From Actinokineospora sp. NBRC 105648 (GTDB taxonomy: Bacteria; Actinomycetota; Actinomycetes; Mycobacteriales; Pseudonocardiaceae), in contig NZ_BSTR01000003.1 of the NCBI RefSeq assembly GCF_030269645.1, positions 186,001-250,000 on the forward strand: a stretch of DNA of 64,000 nt. Reading direction: 5' to 3'. A program made the translations under genes and the position numbers. The notes under the pieces were generated by a model. That model was not told the DNA's origin and did no database searches. It saw only the letters and a program-made list of their open reading frames with translations. Of this stretch, positions 51,616 to 61,140 are shown piece after piece. Each line of letters begins with the position of its first letter. Within the stretch, counting starts at the first letter, position 1.

Positions 51616-52575
51616 GTGGACGAGGCGGAGCTGGTCGCGGCGGCGCGGCGTGGGGACCACGGGGCCTTCGAGCGCTTGGTGTCGGGACACCGGCGGGAGC
51701 TGCACGCGCACTGCTACCGCATGCTCGGGTCCGTGCAGGACGCCGAGGACGCAGTCCAGGAGGCGTTGCTCGCGGCGTGGCGGGGGCTGGGTGGGTTCGC
51801 CGGGCGTAGCTCCACGCGCACCTGGCTCTACCGGGTGGCGACCAACGTGTGTCTTCGTGTGGCCTCGCGGAGACCTCCGCGGGTCCTCTCCCCCGACTAC
51901 GGTCCTGCCCGCACCGACACCGCGGACCTGGGGGAACTCGTCACCGGGCCGGTCTGGCTCGAACCTTGGTTCGACGACGACCCCGCCGAGCGCTACCTGC
52001 GTCGGGAGAGCGTGGAGTTGGCGTTCGTCGCGGCGTTGCAGCACTTGCCCGGCACACAGCGTGCGGTGCTCATCCTGCGGGAGGTGCTGCAATTCTCCGC
52101 CGCGGAGGTCGCCGCCATCCTCGACACGTCGGTGCCCTCGGTGAACAGTGCCCTGCAGCGCGCCCGCAAGACCGTCGACGACCGCCTCCCGGAGACCGCC
52201 CAGCGCGACGAGTTGGCCGCGACCGACAGCGGTGTGCTGGTGGACAAGCTCGTCGCCGCCTGGGAGCGGGCGGACGTCGACGGGCTCAGGGAGCTGCTCA
52301 CCGAGGACGCCCGGTTCACCATGCCGCCGTTGCCCGCCTGGTTCGACGGCCGCGACGCCGTGCTCGCGTTCTTCGCCGACCGCGTCTTCGAGACCCCGTG
52401 GCGACTCACCCCGACCAGGGTGAACGGCCAACCCGGGCTCGTCTGCCTGCAGGGCCGCGAGGGCGGGTTCGCCCTCAGCGGCGTCAACGTGCTGACCCTG
52501 CGGTCGGGTCGGATCTCCGAGATCACCGCGTTCCTCGACCCGGCGCTGCACAGATTCTTCGCAGGGGACCGATGA
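51616..52575 (+). CDS. ECF sigma factor with a C-terminal SnoaL-like domain
   Basis: 319 aa, GTG start. Region 2 is AFERLVSGHRRELHAHCYRM and DAEDAVQEALLAAWRGLGGF, then STRTWLYRVATNVCLRVASR. Region 4 is LPGTQRAVLILREVLQFSAA with EVAAILDTSVPSVNSALQRA. The C-terminal about 120 residues are a SnoaL/NTF2-like domain (LVDKLVAAWERADVDGLREL; FFADRVFETPWRLTPTRVNG), which in this sigma subgroup replaces a separate anti-sigma factor. It is followed by a RibD-C gene 59 bases later, a likely target or operon mate. Confidence 0.9.
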   Translation: MDEAELVAAARRGDHGAFERLVSGHRRELHAHCYRMLGSVQDAEDAVQEALLAAWRGLGGFAGRSSTRTWLYRVATNVCLRVASRRPPRVLSPDYGPARTDTADLGELVTGPVWLEPWFDDDPAERYLRRESVELAFVAALQHLPGTQRAVLILREVLQFSAAEVAAILDTSVPSVNSALQRARKTVDDRLPETAQRDELAATDSGVLVDKLVAAWERADVDGLRELLTEDARFTMPPLPAWFDGRDAVLAFFADRVFETPWRLTPTRVNGQPGLVCLQGREGGFALSGVNVLTLRSGRISEITAFLDPALHRFFAGDR

Positions 52576-52634
52576 GTTCGCCGTACCCGCTGTCTCTACC
52601 CGGGTGAAGGCACCGACAACGGGAGGCACTCCAG

Positions 52635-53207
52635 ATGCGCAAGCTCATCGTCAGCACCATCGTCTCGCTCGACGGCTACTGCGCCGGCCCTGGCGGCGAC
52701 GTCATGGCGCTGCCCATGGACCACGCGTTCGACGCGCACAACGCCGAGCGGCTGCGCGCGGCCGACACGCTGCTGCTGGGCGCGACCAGCTACCGCATGT
52801 TCAGCGGCTACTGGCCCGCCATCGCCGAGGACGAGAACTCCTCGGCCGACAACCGGGAGATCTCGCGGCTCAACGGCGCCATCGCCAAGGTCGTCGTCTC
52901 CGACACGCTCACCCCGGCCGACGGCGGCGCCTGGCGGGACACCACCGAGGTGGTCAGCCGCGAGCAGGCGCACGCCCGGGTGGCGGCCCTGAAACTGGGC
53001 CCGGGTCGCGACATCCTGGTCTTCGCCAGCCCCACGCTCTGGCACGACCTCGCGCGCGGGGGCCTGGTGGACGAGGTGCACGCGATGGTCGGCCCGGTCG
53101 TGCTCGGCGACGGTATCCCCGGGCTGGTGCGGGGCGACCTGCGGTTGTTGGGCACCCGCACGTTCGCGGGCTCGGACAACGTGCTGCTCACCTACGGGCG
53201 CCCCTGA
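52635..53207 (+). CDS. Dihydrofolate-reductase-like RibD C-terminal domain protein
   Basis: 190 aa, ATG after GGAGGCACTCC. Start MRKLIVSTIVSLDGYCAGPG, ADTLLLGATSYRMFSGYWPA, GPGRDILVFASPTLWHDLAR and VDEVHAMVGPVVLGDGIPGL match the YyaP/RibD_C group of NADPH-dependent reductases. The substrate is unknown. It is probably co-transcribed with the ECF sigma gene and under its control. Confidence 0.92.
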   Translation: MRKLIVSTIVSLDGYCAGPGGDVMALPMDHAFDAHNAERLRAADTLLLGATSYRMFSGYWPAIAEDENSSADNREISRLNGAIAKVVVSDTLTPADGGAWRDTTEVVSREQAHARVAALKLGPGRDILVFASPTLWHDLARGGLVDEVHAMVGPVVLGDGIPGLVRGDLRLLGTRTFAGSDNVLLTYGRP

Positions 53208-53239
53208 CCGGCTTGGGTTCGATCTATTCGAACGAGCGC

Positions 53240-53282
53240 GCGGGGTATCGCCGCCCACTTCTGGTGGGCAGCGATACCCCGC
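53240..53282. terminator. Hairpin between the RibD-C and ricin-lectin genes
   Basis: Stem GCGGGGTATCGC and GCCCAC pair with GTGGGC and GCGATACCCCGC, one internal mismatch, 5-base loop; between convergent genes. Confidence 0.85.
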
Positions 53283-53304
53283 ACGCGATCGGCTTCAGAG
53301 GAGG

Positions 53305-53856
53305 TCAGGAAAACGACCACTGCTGGTCGAGACCATGATGGCAGTCCCAGATGACCAGACGTGTTCCGTTGGCCGTGCTGCCGTTGTCGGCCAGCCCGAC
53401 ACACTTGTTGGACGGCGTGTTCTTGAAAGCGTAGTATCCGGTTGGCCAATCCCATTGGAATGACCACCGTTGATCCAGTCCGTAGTGGCAGTCCCACAGG
53501 ACCAGACGTGTTCCATTGGCCGTGCTGCCGTTGTCGGCCAACCCGATGCACTTGCCGTTCGGGTAACCGGAAGCAAAACTGCCGAGAGAGCCGTTGGCGC
53601 CGCCGTACCAGTACTGGTCCCGACCAAAATGGCAGTCCCACAGGACCAGTTCGGTCCCGTTCGCCGTGCTGCCGTTGTTGGCCAAGCCCACACACTTCGG
53701 ATTCGAGCTGGTCTCACTCCTGATAAGGTTGATGCTACCCGAAGAAGTGGACTGCGCCTGCGGCGTGGTTTCTGTGGCGTTTGCGGGACAGGAAGGTGCC
53801 AGTACCAGTGCCAGCGCCCCGAACAGCGCCAACGTCCTCTTGGAAATGACGCGCAC
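53305..53856 (-). CDS. Secreted ricin-type beta-trefoil lectin
   Basis: 183 aa from GTG 53856 with GAGAGG upstream. The signal peptide VISKRTLALFGALALVLAPS ends before PANA-TETT. The mature protein is one beta-trefoil with three nearly identical repeats: KCVGLANNGSTANGTELVLW, KCIGLADNGSTANGTRLVLW, KCVGLADNGSTANGTRLVIW. Each is followed by D-C-H and the Q-x-W motifs DQYW, DQRW and DQQW. It binds sugars outside the cell. Unlike most Streptomyces relatives there is no attached catalytic domain. The DNA is less GC-rich than its neighbours. Confidence 0.92.
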   Translation of the reverse strand: MRVISKRTLALFGALALVLAPSCPANATETTPQAQSTSSGSINLIRSETSSNPKCVGLANNGSTANGTELVLWDCHFGRDQYWYGGANGSLGSFASGYPNGKCIGLADNGSTANGTRLVLWDCHYGLDQRWSFQWDWPTGYYAFKNTPSNKCVGLADNGSTANGTRLVIWDCHHGLDQQWSFS

Positions 53857-54123
53857 GATAATACCTCTCCTCTCACATTCCTCTACTTGCGAAAAATGGG
53901 ATTCCAGGAGCGTTGTCCAAGAGCCGTGATCGAGGCGGTAGCGCAGCGGCCCACCTGATTGAGATCGTTTTCCTCCGACAGAGGACATCCGACCTGGTGG
54001 GACGGCTGCCACCTCGCGCACGAAGATCGATTCGAGCATGGGGCGTTCGGTGGATCACGTCAAGCCGCCGTTCGACGTTCACCGCCGAGCGGAGGAGTTC
54101 CGTTCCGATCTTCCTCGAACGTC
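53857..54123. other. Gene-free stretch upstream of the lectin gene
   Basis: It carries the lectin ribosome-binding site and probably its minus-strand promoter. No repeats, RNA gene or plausible open frame were seen; base composition is lower in GC than the flanks. Confidence 0.5.
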
Positions 54124-55343
<1,220 letters not shown>

Positions 55344-55347
<4 letters not shown>

Positions 55348-55712
55348 ATGTCCGACCCGGCGGAGAACATCACCGGCCGCACCTCGACGGCCAGGCCCTC
55401 GATCCGGCTGTCCGGGATGAGCCCGGCGAGCTCGACGGCGCGCTCCTTGCTCTCGCAGTCGACCAGGTAGTAGCCGCCCATGTACTCCTTGGCCTCGACG
55501 AACGGCCCGTCGGTGACCACCGGGGTCCCGCCGCGGCTGGTGACGGTGACGCTGGTGGCCTGGTCGCCCAGGGCCTGCGTGCCGATCATCTCGCCGGACT
55601 CCTGGATGGTCTCCATGAACTCGCCGTGGCCCGCCATGACCGCCTCGCGCTCGGACTCGGTGAGCGCCTCCAGGACTGCGTTGTTGACCTGCATGATGAG
55701 GAGGTACTTCAT
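55344..55712 (-). CDS. YciI/DGPF-family protein
   Basis: 122 aa. MKYLLIMQVNNAVLEALTES, MIGTQALGDQATSVTVTSRG, then the family signature TDGPFVEAKEYMGGYYLVDC. A small ferredoxin-like-fold protein of unknown reaction, typically the partner and target of ECF42 sigma factors, as here with the overlapping downstream sigma gene. Confidence 0.95.
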
Positions 55713-55814
55713 TTGTGCTCCAGGTGGTCCACGCGCCCGTCGGGCGCTCTCACCGGGAAGACGGAGCGGGCGGCGGGTCCTCTACACACGTACCGCGAAA
55801 TCTCAGCACGACTT

Positions 55815-56408
55815 TCAGCGCAGCGCCGAGCGGGTGGTGGGCTCCACGATCAGCTGCTCGGGCTCGCGCGTCGCGCGGGCCGCCCAGGCCGCGGGCGCGG
55901 CGGGCGGGACCAGGTCGAACGAGACGGTGACCACGACGTGCTCGCCCTCGCGCACGGGCAGCGCGGGGAAGCCGTTGGGGCCGGGGTGGGTGGCCAGGAC
56001 CAGGGGCTCGGTGCTCAGCCGGGCGAGGTCGTCGGTGACCGGGCCGCCGAAGTGGTGCACGCCGACCCGCAGCGGGCCCGGTGTCGGGCGGGCGGCGGGG
56101 AACCGGCCGCGGACCGGGCGCAGCAGCAGCACGTCGTCTGAGTCGATCATGGTGGCGTTCGCGGCGTCGCGGTGCGCGCGCCACACCGGGCCGCCGTAGA
56201 ACGCCTCGAGGGCGGCGGTGCGGGCGTCGAGGTCGTCGAACCCGCGCAGCCACAGGAACACCTCCGGCGCGGCGGGCACCCGGAACAGGCCGGGCAGGGT
56301 GATCCCGCAGGCGAGTTGGGCGTCGACGAACTCGCGCTCGAACAGCTCGATCAGCACCTCGCGCCCACCAGGGTGCAGGGTGTAGCGGCGCAGCTCCAGC
56401 ACGGTCAT
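55815..56408 (-). CDS. NIPSNAP-family protein
   Basis: 197 aa from ATG 56408 with GAGAGGAG upstream. TVLELRRYTLHPGGREVLIE, LFRVPAAPEVFLWLRGFDDL and TAALEAFYGGPVWRAHRDAA follow the NIPSNAP dimeric alpha/beta-barrel pattern. A second barrel-like half follows (LVLATHPGPNGFPALPVREG). It probably binds a small molecule. It lies 46 bases after the GGDEF-EAL gene on the same strand. Confidence 0.88.
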   Translation of the reverse strand: MTVLELRRYTLHPGGREVLIELFEREFVDAQLACGITLPGLFRVPAAPEVFLWLRGFDDLDARTAALEAFYGGPVWRAHRDAANATMIDSDDVLLLRPVRGRFPAARPTPGPLRVGVHHFGGPVTDDLARLSTEPLVLATHPGPNGFPALPVREGEHVVVTVSFDLVPPAAPAAWAARATREPEQLIVEPTTRSALR

Positions 56409-56454
56409 GGCTCTCCTCTCGCGCGGCGCCCGGGCGGCGGCGCGCGGGGGCAAC

Positions 56455-58176
56455 CTAGGTGCGGTCCCTGACAGGTGCTGTCAGGGTGGCGTCGACCGAG
56501 CCGGGCTCGATGTCGGGCATCAGGGTGGGCTTGCGCATCCACACCCCGTGCGGGCGGGCGAGCAGGTCGGCCAGCGGTTCGGGCTCGCCGAGGTGGAAGC
56601 CCTGCGCGACCCGCACGCCCAGCCGGGAGAGGGCCTCGACCTGGGTGGCGCGCTCGACCCACTCGGCCACCACCGACAGGCCCAGGCCGCGGGCGATGTC
56701 GACGATGCCCTGGACCAGCACGGTGTCGCGGCTGCCGTAGTCGATGCCGTGGATGAACTCGCCGTCGATCTTCAGGCCGGTGATCGGCAGCCGCTTGAGG
56801 TGGACGAACGAGCCGAACCCGGAGCCGAAGTCGTCCAGGGTGATCCGGCAGCCGCTGGCGCGCAGCTGCTGGGCCAGGCTGCGGGCGGCGTCGAGGTTGG
56901 TGACCGCGGCGGTCTCGGTGATCTCGAAGCCCAGCCGCCCGGGGGCGACCCCGGCGGCGGTGAGCCGGTCGAGCACGAACCCGCCGAAGTCCTCGTCCTC
57001 CAGGGTGCGGCCGGAGACGTTGACGTTGAACCGCAGCCCCGGGTACGGGTGCTCGACCAGGGCCTGGATGGCCTTGTCGGCGACCCAGCGGTCGATCTCG
57101 AAGACCAGGTCGCTGCGCTCGGCGGCGAGCAGGAACTCCCCCGGGCCCAGCCGCGGCTCGCGGCCGTCCTCCAGGCGCAGCAGCAGCTCGTGGCCGATGA
57201 CCCGGCCGCTGCCCAGCTTGACCATCGGCATCGCGTTGAGCACGAACCCGCCGTGCTTGAGCGCGGCCCGGACCCGCTCGATGACGGTGACCCGCAGCGC
57301 GGTGTCCTGGTAGTGGCCCTGCTCGTAGACGGTGACCCGGTTGCGGCCCGCGGCCTTGGAGGCGTAGAGCGCCATGTCGGCGTTGGCCAGCACCTCCTGC
57401 CAGCCCACCGCGGAGTCGAAGGTGGCGATGCCGACGCTGACGGTGATCCGGCTGGCACCGGCGACCCCGCTCATCGGGATCGCGGCGATCGCGTTGCGCA
57501 GCCGGTCGGCCACCGCGACGGCCTCGCGCTCGTCGGTGTCGGCCAGCACCGCGGCGAACTCGTCGCCGGAGAGCCTGCCGAGGACCTGGCCCTGGACGCC
57601 GTGGCCGACGCGGTCGCGCAGCAGCGAGGCCAGCGCGCACATCACGCGGTCGCCGGTGGGGTGGCCGTGCAGGTCGTTGATGTCCTTGAAGTGGTCGAGG
57701 TCGAGCAGCAGGAACGCCCCGCGCGCGCCCAGGGCGAGCTGGCGCTCCAGCTCCCTGGTCAGCGCGCGGCGGTTGGGCAGGCCGGTCAGCGGGTCCTCGT
57801 CGACCATGCGCAGCAGTTCGTCCTGGTGCTCGGCGATGCCTGCGGCGTCGAGCTCGCGGGCGCGCCAGCGGGAGACGTCGGCGACGCGGTAGAGCAGCCG
57901 CTGCCGGGCGGCCTGGGTGCAGCGGATCTCCAGCCAGCGGTGGCCCGCGCCGTCGGGCAGCGGGATCGAGACCACCACGTCGGTGCCGCGCGGCCCGTCC
58001 GGGGCGCCCGCCAGCAGCGCGGGCAGCGACCGGCCGACGCTCTGCTCCTCGGTCAGGCCCAGCAGCACCGTCATCGCCGGGTTGACCCATTCGACGTGGC
58101 CGCGGTGGTCGGTGAGCGCGTAGGCCGTGTCGGTGGCCGCGAGTACCTCCGCCGGGGCCGTCCGCTGCTCCGTCAC
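56455..58176 (-). CDS. PAS-GGDEF-EAL cyclic-di-GMP signalling protein
   Basis: 573 aa, no membrane segments. PAS at about 10-125 (AYALTDHRGHVEWVNPAMTV). GGDEF at about 130-300 with DLDHFKDINDLHGHPTGDRV and the active-site RLSGDEFAAVL. EAL at about 310-560 with GHELLLRLEDG (E-L-L in place of E-A-L), FNVNVSGRTLEDEDFGGFVL, TLDDFGSGFGSFVHLKRLPI, LKIDGEFIHG and SVVAEWVERATQVEALSRLG. Both catalytic domains keep most ligands. The DDFGT loop reads D-D-F-G-S, so phosphodiesterase activity is likely but not certain. The PAS domain senses an unknown cytoplasmic signal. Confidence 0.92.
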   Translation of the reverse strand: MTEQRTAPAEVLAATDTAYALTDHRGHVEWVNPAMTVLLGLTEEQSVGRSLPALLAGAPDGPRGTDVVVSIPLPDGAGHRWLEIRCTQAARQRLLYRVADVSRWRARELDAAGIAEHQDELLRMVDEDPLTGLPNRRALTRELERQLALGARGAFLLLDLDHFKDINDLHGHPTGDRVMCALASLLRDRVGHGVQGQVLGRLSGDEFAAVLADTDEREAVAVADRLRNAIAAIPMSGVAGASRITVSVGIATFDSAVGWQEVLANADMALYASKAAGRNRVTVYEQGHYQDTALRVTVIERVRAALKHGGFVLNAMPMVKLGSGRVIGHELLLRLEDGREPRLGPGEFLLAAERSDLVFEIDRWVADKAIQALVEHPYPGLRFNVNVSGRTLEDEDFGGFVLDRLTAAGVAPGRLGFEITETAAVTNLDAARSLAQQLRASGCRITLDDFGSGFGSFVHLKRLPITGLKIDGEFIHGIDYGSRDTVLVQGIVDIARGLGLSVVAEWVERATQVEALSRLGVRVAQGFHLGEPEPLADLLARPHGVWMRKPTLMPDIEPGSVDATLTAPVRDRT

Positions 58177-58237
58177 CCGACCTCCCTCACCCGTTCTCGT
58201 GGGGACATGAGCACGAAGCGTAGTGGACCGGTGATGT

Positions 58238-58600
58238 TCAGCGCAGTCGCTCGAGCCCTTTGGCGCTCAAGTGGACCCGTTCGGCCAATTCACCCAGTTC
58301 GGCGCGGGTGGCGCCGTCGCGGGCGGCGGTGGCCACGTCCTCGGCGGCGCAGCGCAGCTGGAACAGCCGGTCCTGCAGGTCGGCCAGCTCGGCGGTGGAG
58401 AGCACCACGGCGTCCTCGGGCAGCCCGCCGCGCTGCACCGCGGCCCGCCGCTCGTAGGCGCGCTGCCTGCACGCCTGGGCGCAGTAGCGGCGGCGCCTGC
58501 CCGCGCGGTCCTCGGCGGGCAGCTGGGCGCCGCACCAGCCGCAGGGTCGGGACTGCTCACGCCGCCGGACCGGTTCGTCCGGTCGGGTATCCGCTGACAT
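58238..58600 (-). CDS. Small zinc-finger protein
   Basis: 120 aa from ATG 58600. CGWCGAQLPAEDRAGRRRRY then CAQACRQRAYERRAA gives C-x2-C ... C-x3-C, a treble-clef-like zinc knuckle common in short actinobacterial proteins. A helical tail follows (TAELADLQDRLFQLRCAAED). It may bind nucleic acid or a partner protein; function is unknown. It is divergent from the GDPD gene, 66 bases between starts. Confidence 0.82.
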   Translation of the reverse strand: MSADTRPDEPVRRREQSRPCGWCGAQLPAEDRAGRRRRYCAQACRQRAYERRAAVQRGGLPEDAVVLSTAELADLQDRLFQLRCAAEDVATAARDGATRAELGELAERVHLSAKGLERLR

Positions 58601-58666
58601 GGCCGGGACGGTAGCCAGACACCCTGCGTGCACCACAGCGCCACGCCGCTGGGGCACACTCGACGG

Positions 58667-59476
58667 GTGGCAGCTGACACCCCGGCCCAGCGAGCCCCGG
58701 CCCGGCACGGGTTCTTCGAGGGCGACCACCCGCGCGCGTTCGTGCACCGCGGGTGGCACGACGGCGACCTCGCCGGTATGGAGAACTCCCTCGCGGCGTT
58801 CCGCCGCGCGGTCGAGGAGGGCTACCGGTACCTGGAGACCGACGTCCACGCGACCAGCGACGGTGTGGTCGTCGTGCAGCACGACGCCACCCTGGAGCGC
58901 ACCAGCGACGGTGTGGGCGAGGTCGGTCGGCTGCCCTGGAGCACGGTGTCGCGCGCCAGGATCGGCGGGCGGGAGCCGATCAGCAGGCTCGAGGACCTGC
59001 TCGAGGAGCTGCCCGAGGCGCGGGTCAACATCGACGTCAAGGCCGAGGCCGCGATCGCCCCGGTGCTGGAGGTGCTGCGCCGCACCGGCGCGGCCGACCG
59101 GGTGTGCCTGGCCTCGTTCTCCGAGGCGCGGCTGGCGCGGATCCGCAAGCTCGCCGGGCCCGGGGTGCTGACCTCGATGGGGATGCGGGCGATGGTGGGC
59201 TTCTGGGCCGCCCGGCGGCTCCCGGGGGCCTTCGCCAAACCCGGGCCGCGGCCGCTGGTGGCGCAGGTGCCGGTGCGGCACGGGCCGCTGCGCGTGGTCG
59301 ACGCGGCGCTGATCGCCTCGGCCCGGCGGCGCGGCGCGGAGGTGCACGTGTGGACCATCGACGAGCCCGCCCAGATGCGCGAGCTGCTGGACCTGGGCGT
59401 CGACGGGCTGATGACCGACCGCCCGCAGGTGCTCAAGGACGTGTTCGTCGAACGCGGCCTGTGGCGGCGCGGCTGA
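58667..59476 (+). CDS. Glycerophosphodiester phosphodiesterase
   Basis: 269 aa from GTG 58667. Catalytic features of the TIM-barrel GDPD: AFVHRGWHDGDLAGMENSLA (H-R-G ... E-N), YRYLETDVHATSDGVVVVQH followed by DATLERTSDG (E-T-D metal ligands and the second catalytic His), and a C-terminal VHVWTIDEPAQMRELLDLGV DGLMTDRP. It hydrolyses glycerophosphodiesters to glycerol 3-phosphate and an alcohol, for phosphate or lipid recycling. No signal peptide. Confidence 0.94.
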   Translation: MAADTPAQRAPARHGFFEGDHPRAFVHRGWHDGDLAGMENSLAAFRRAVEEGYRYLETDVHATSDGVVVVQHDATLERTSDGVGEVGRLPWSTVSRARIGGREPISRLEDLLEELPEARVNIDVKAEAAIAPVLEVLRRTGAADRVCLASFSEARLARIRKLAGPGVLTSMGMRAMVGFWAARRLPGAFAKPGPRPLVAQVPVRHGPLRVVDAALIASARRRGAEVHVWTIDEPAQMRELLDLGVDGLMTDRPQVLKDVFVERGLWRRG

Positions 59477-59564
59477 GCCCGCTCGCTGGGACTAGGGCGC
59501 ACCGCGGGTATCAATCGGCACCTACACCTCCCGCTGACGGGTGCGGACCAGGCATCCTGGCGCG

Positions 59565-60332
59565 GTGACCGAGACACGGGTTGACCCGCTCGACCGCGCG
59601 CCGGTCGACTTGGCGGGCGCGGTCGAGCGGGAGTTGGGCGTGCCCGAGGGGCTCGTGGTGGCCGTCGGCGCCGGTCCGGGGCTGCTGCGGCGGTGGCGGG
59701 CGGCGGGCGCGCGGGTCGTCTCGGTCGGTGCCGCGGGCGCCGACCACGTGGACGTGGTGGCCGGGGTGTCGGCGTTGCCGGTGCGCGACGGGGCGGCGGC
59801 CGCGGTGGTGGTGCTGCACCGGTTGCACGAGGTGGCCGACGTCGACGCCGCGTTCGCCGGGATCGCCCGGGTGCTGGCGCCGGGCGGGCGGGTGGTCCTC
59901 TCGGCCAACGCGCTGGGCGACCGGCGTGAACTGCGGGGGCTGTGGGCGACCGCGGCCCGCGACTGCGGGGTGGTCCCGCCGCCGCCGTTCCTGGCCGCCG
60001 ACGAAAGCTTCCCCCTCGACCACGCCCAGGCGTGGCTGGCGCGGCACTTCGAGACCGTGGAGGTCACCCCGCTGCGCGGCACGAGCGTGCTGGACCTGGC
60101 CGAGGTGCTGGCGTTCGTGCGCGCCCAGCGCCCGGCCGAGGCGGGGGTCACCTGGGACCTGCTGGCCTCGGTGGTGGAGCGCAAGGTGCGCGAGGTCGTC
60201 GCGGCCGAGGGCGGTTTCGCGGTCTCGACGCTGGTGGGCATCGGGTCGGCGACCCGCGCGGCTACCGCCGAGGTGCCCGCCCCTGCCAAGCGGCCCGCCA
60301 GGTCTTGGGCCCGAGCAGGCCGGAGTCGTTGA
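59565..60332 (+). CDS. SAM-dependent methyltransferase-like protein
   Basis: 255 aa from GTG 59565 (CATCCT 6 bases before). LVVAVGAGPGLLRRWRAAGA is motif I, VVSVGAAGADHVDVVAGVSA stands in the motif II place, ALPVRDGAAAAVVVLHRLHE and IARVLAPGGRVVLSANALGD follow. Motif I is G-A-G-P-G and the acidic SAM-ribose residue after it is not obvious, so binding may be weak or altered. Its last 71 bases overlap the convergent Rpf-like gene. Confidence 0.75.
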   Translation: MTETRVDPLDRAPVDLAGAVERELGVPEGLVVAVGAGPGLLRRWRAAGARVVSVGAAGADHVDVVAGVSALPVRDGAAAAVVVLHRLHEVADVDAAFAGIARVLAPGGRVVLSANALGDRRELRGLWATAARDCGVVPPPPFLAADESFPLDHAQAWLARHFETVEVTPLRGTSVLDLAEVLAFVRAQRPAEAGVTWDLLASVVERKVREVVAAEGGFAVSTLVGIGSATRAATAEVPAPAKRPARSWARAGRSR

Positions 60333-60903
60333 TGCCGTTGGCGCGCTGCAGGTCGAGCACGGCGCGGCGGGTCTCGGCGTAGTAGCAGCCGGTGCCCTGG
60401 AAGGCGTAGCCGTGCGCGTTCATGCGCAGCTGCCAGGCGCGCAGCGCGGGGTCGCAGTCACCGTAGGCGTAGACCTTGCCCGGCCACGCGGGCATCGCCC
60501 TCGGGGTCGGGGAGCCGCCGATCGGCGCGGACTCGGCGTAGGTGGGCACGCGGCGGGAGCGGGCGTCGGCGTCGGCGCGCAGACCGAGCTTGCCCGCGCA
60601 CTCCCAGGGCTGCCAGCCGCGCATTCGGTAGAGGTAGAGCGCGCGGTAGTCCTGCTCGGCGGGGGTGGCCAGGTGCGGGCTGCCGGTGCCGCCGACGCTG
60701 CGCCAGGTGGGCAGGTCGAACTGGTAGGCGCCGTAGTAGCCGTTGCCGGTGGCGGTGCCGTAGCGGCCGGAGGACTCGCACATCCGCAGCCTCGACCAGT
60801 CCCCCGGTGGCGGGTCGGCCGCCGCCGAGCCCGCCGACAGCGCCGCGACCACGACCGCAACGGCGATCGAGACCAGTGCCCGCACACTCCGCCTACCAGC
60901 CAT
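60262..60903 (-). CDS. Secreted Rpf-like transglycosylase with a peptidoglycan-binding-type C-terminus
   Basis: 213 aa; TACCGT is 7 bases before ATG 60903. The signal peptide MAGRRSVRALVSIAVAVVVA to SAAA-DPPP is followed by the Rpf/transglycosylase core: WSRLRMCESSGRYGTATGNG then YYGAYQFDLPTWRSVGG (catalytic Glu43) and LYLYRMRGWQPWECAGKLG. The C-terminal half (LRAWQLRMNAHGYAFQGTGC; TRRAVLDLQRANGINDSGLL GPKTWRAAW) is a PG_binding_1-like repeat. It cleaves peptidoglycan glycan strands, supporting growth or spore outgrowth. It overlaps the methyltransferase gene tail-to-tail. Confidence 0.92.
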   Translation of the reverse strand: MAGRRSVRALVSIAVAVVVAALSAGSAAADPPPGDWSRLRMCESSGRYGTATGNGYYGAYQFDLPTWRSVGGTGSPHLATPAEQDYRALYLYRMRGWQPWECAGKLGLRADADARSRRVPTYAESAPIGGSPTPRAMPAWPGKVYAYGDCDPALRAWQLRMNAHGYAFQGTGCYYAETRRAVLDLQRANGINDSGLLGPKTWRAAWQGRAPRR

Positions 60904-61140
60904 GACTCCGACGGTAGGTCCACACCGGACAGACCACAAGCGCACCAGGGAACCCAGCAGCCTCACACATCCCCGGCGCGGGTGATCGTCGGACACGCGC
61001 GTGCGGCCGGGTGGACCACACGATCGTGGGACCAGGCGACCAGCGGGTGACACTTTGGCCTCGGCCGCGCTTCGGCCACCCGGACGTGGTGGCCGCGGCA
61101 GTACTCTCCCGCCCAGATCAGCGACCCCGCGGAGGCGGCC

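Noticed and set aside
56407-58614. 735-codon plus-strand open frame
   Set aside because: Shadow of the PAS-GGDEF-EAL gene, which has intact motifs on the minus strand.
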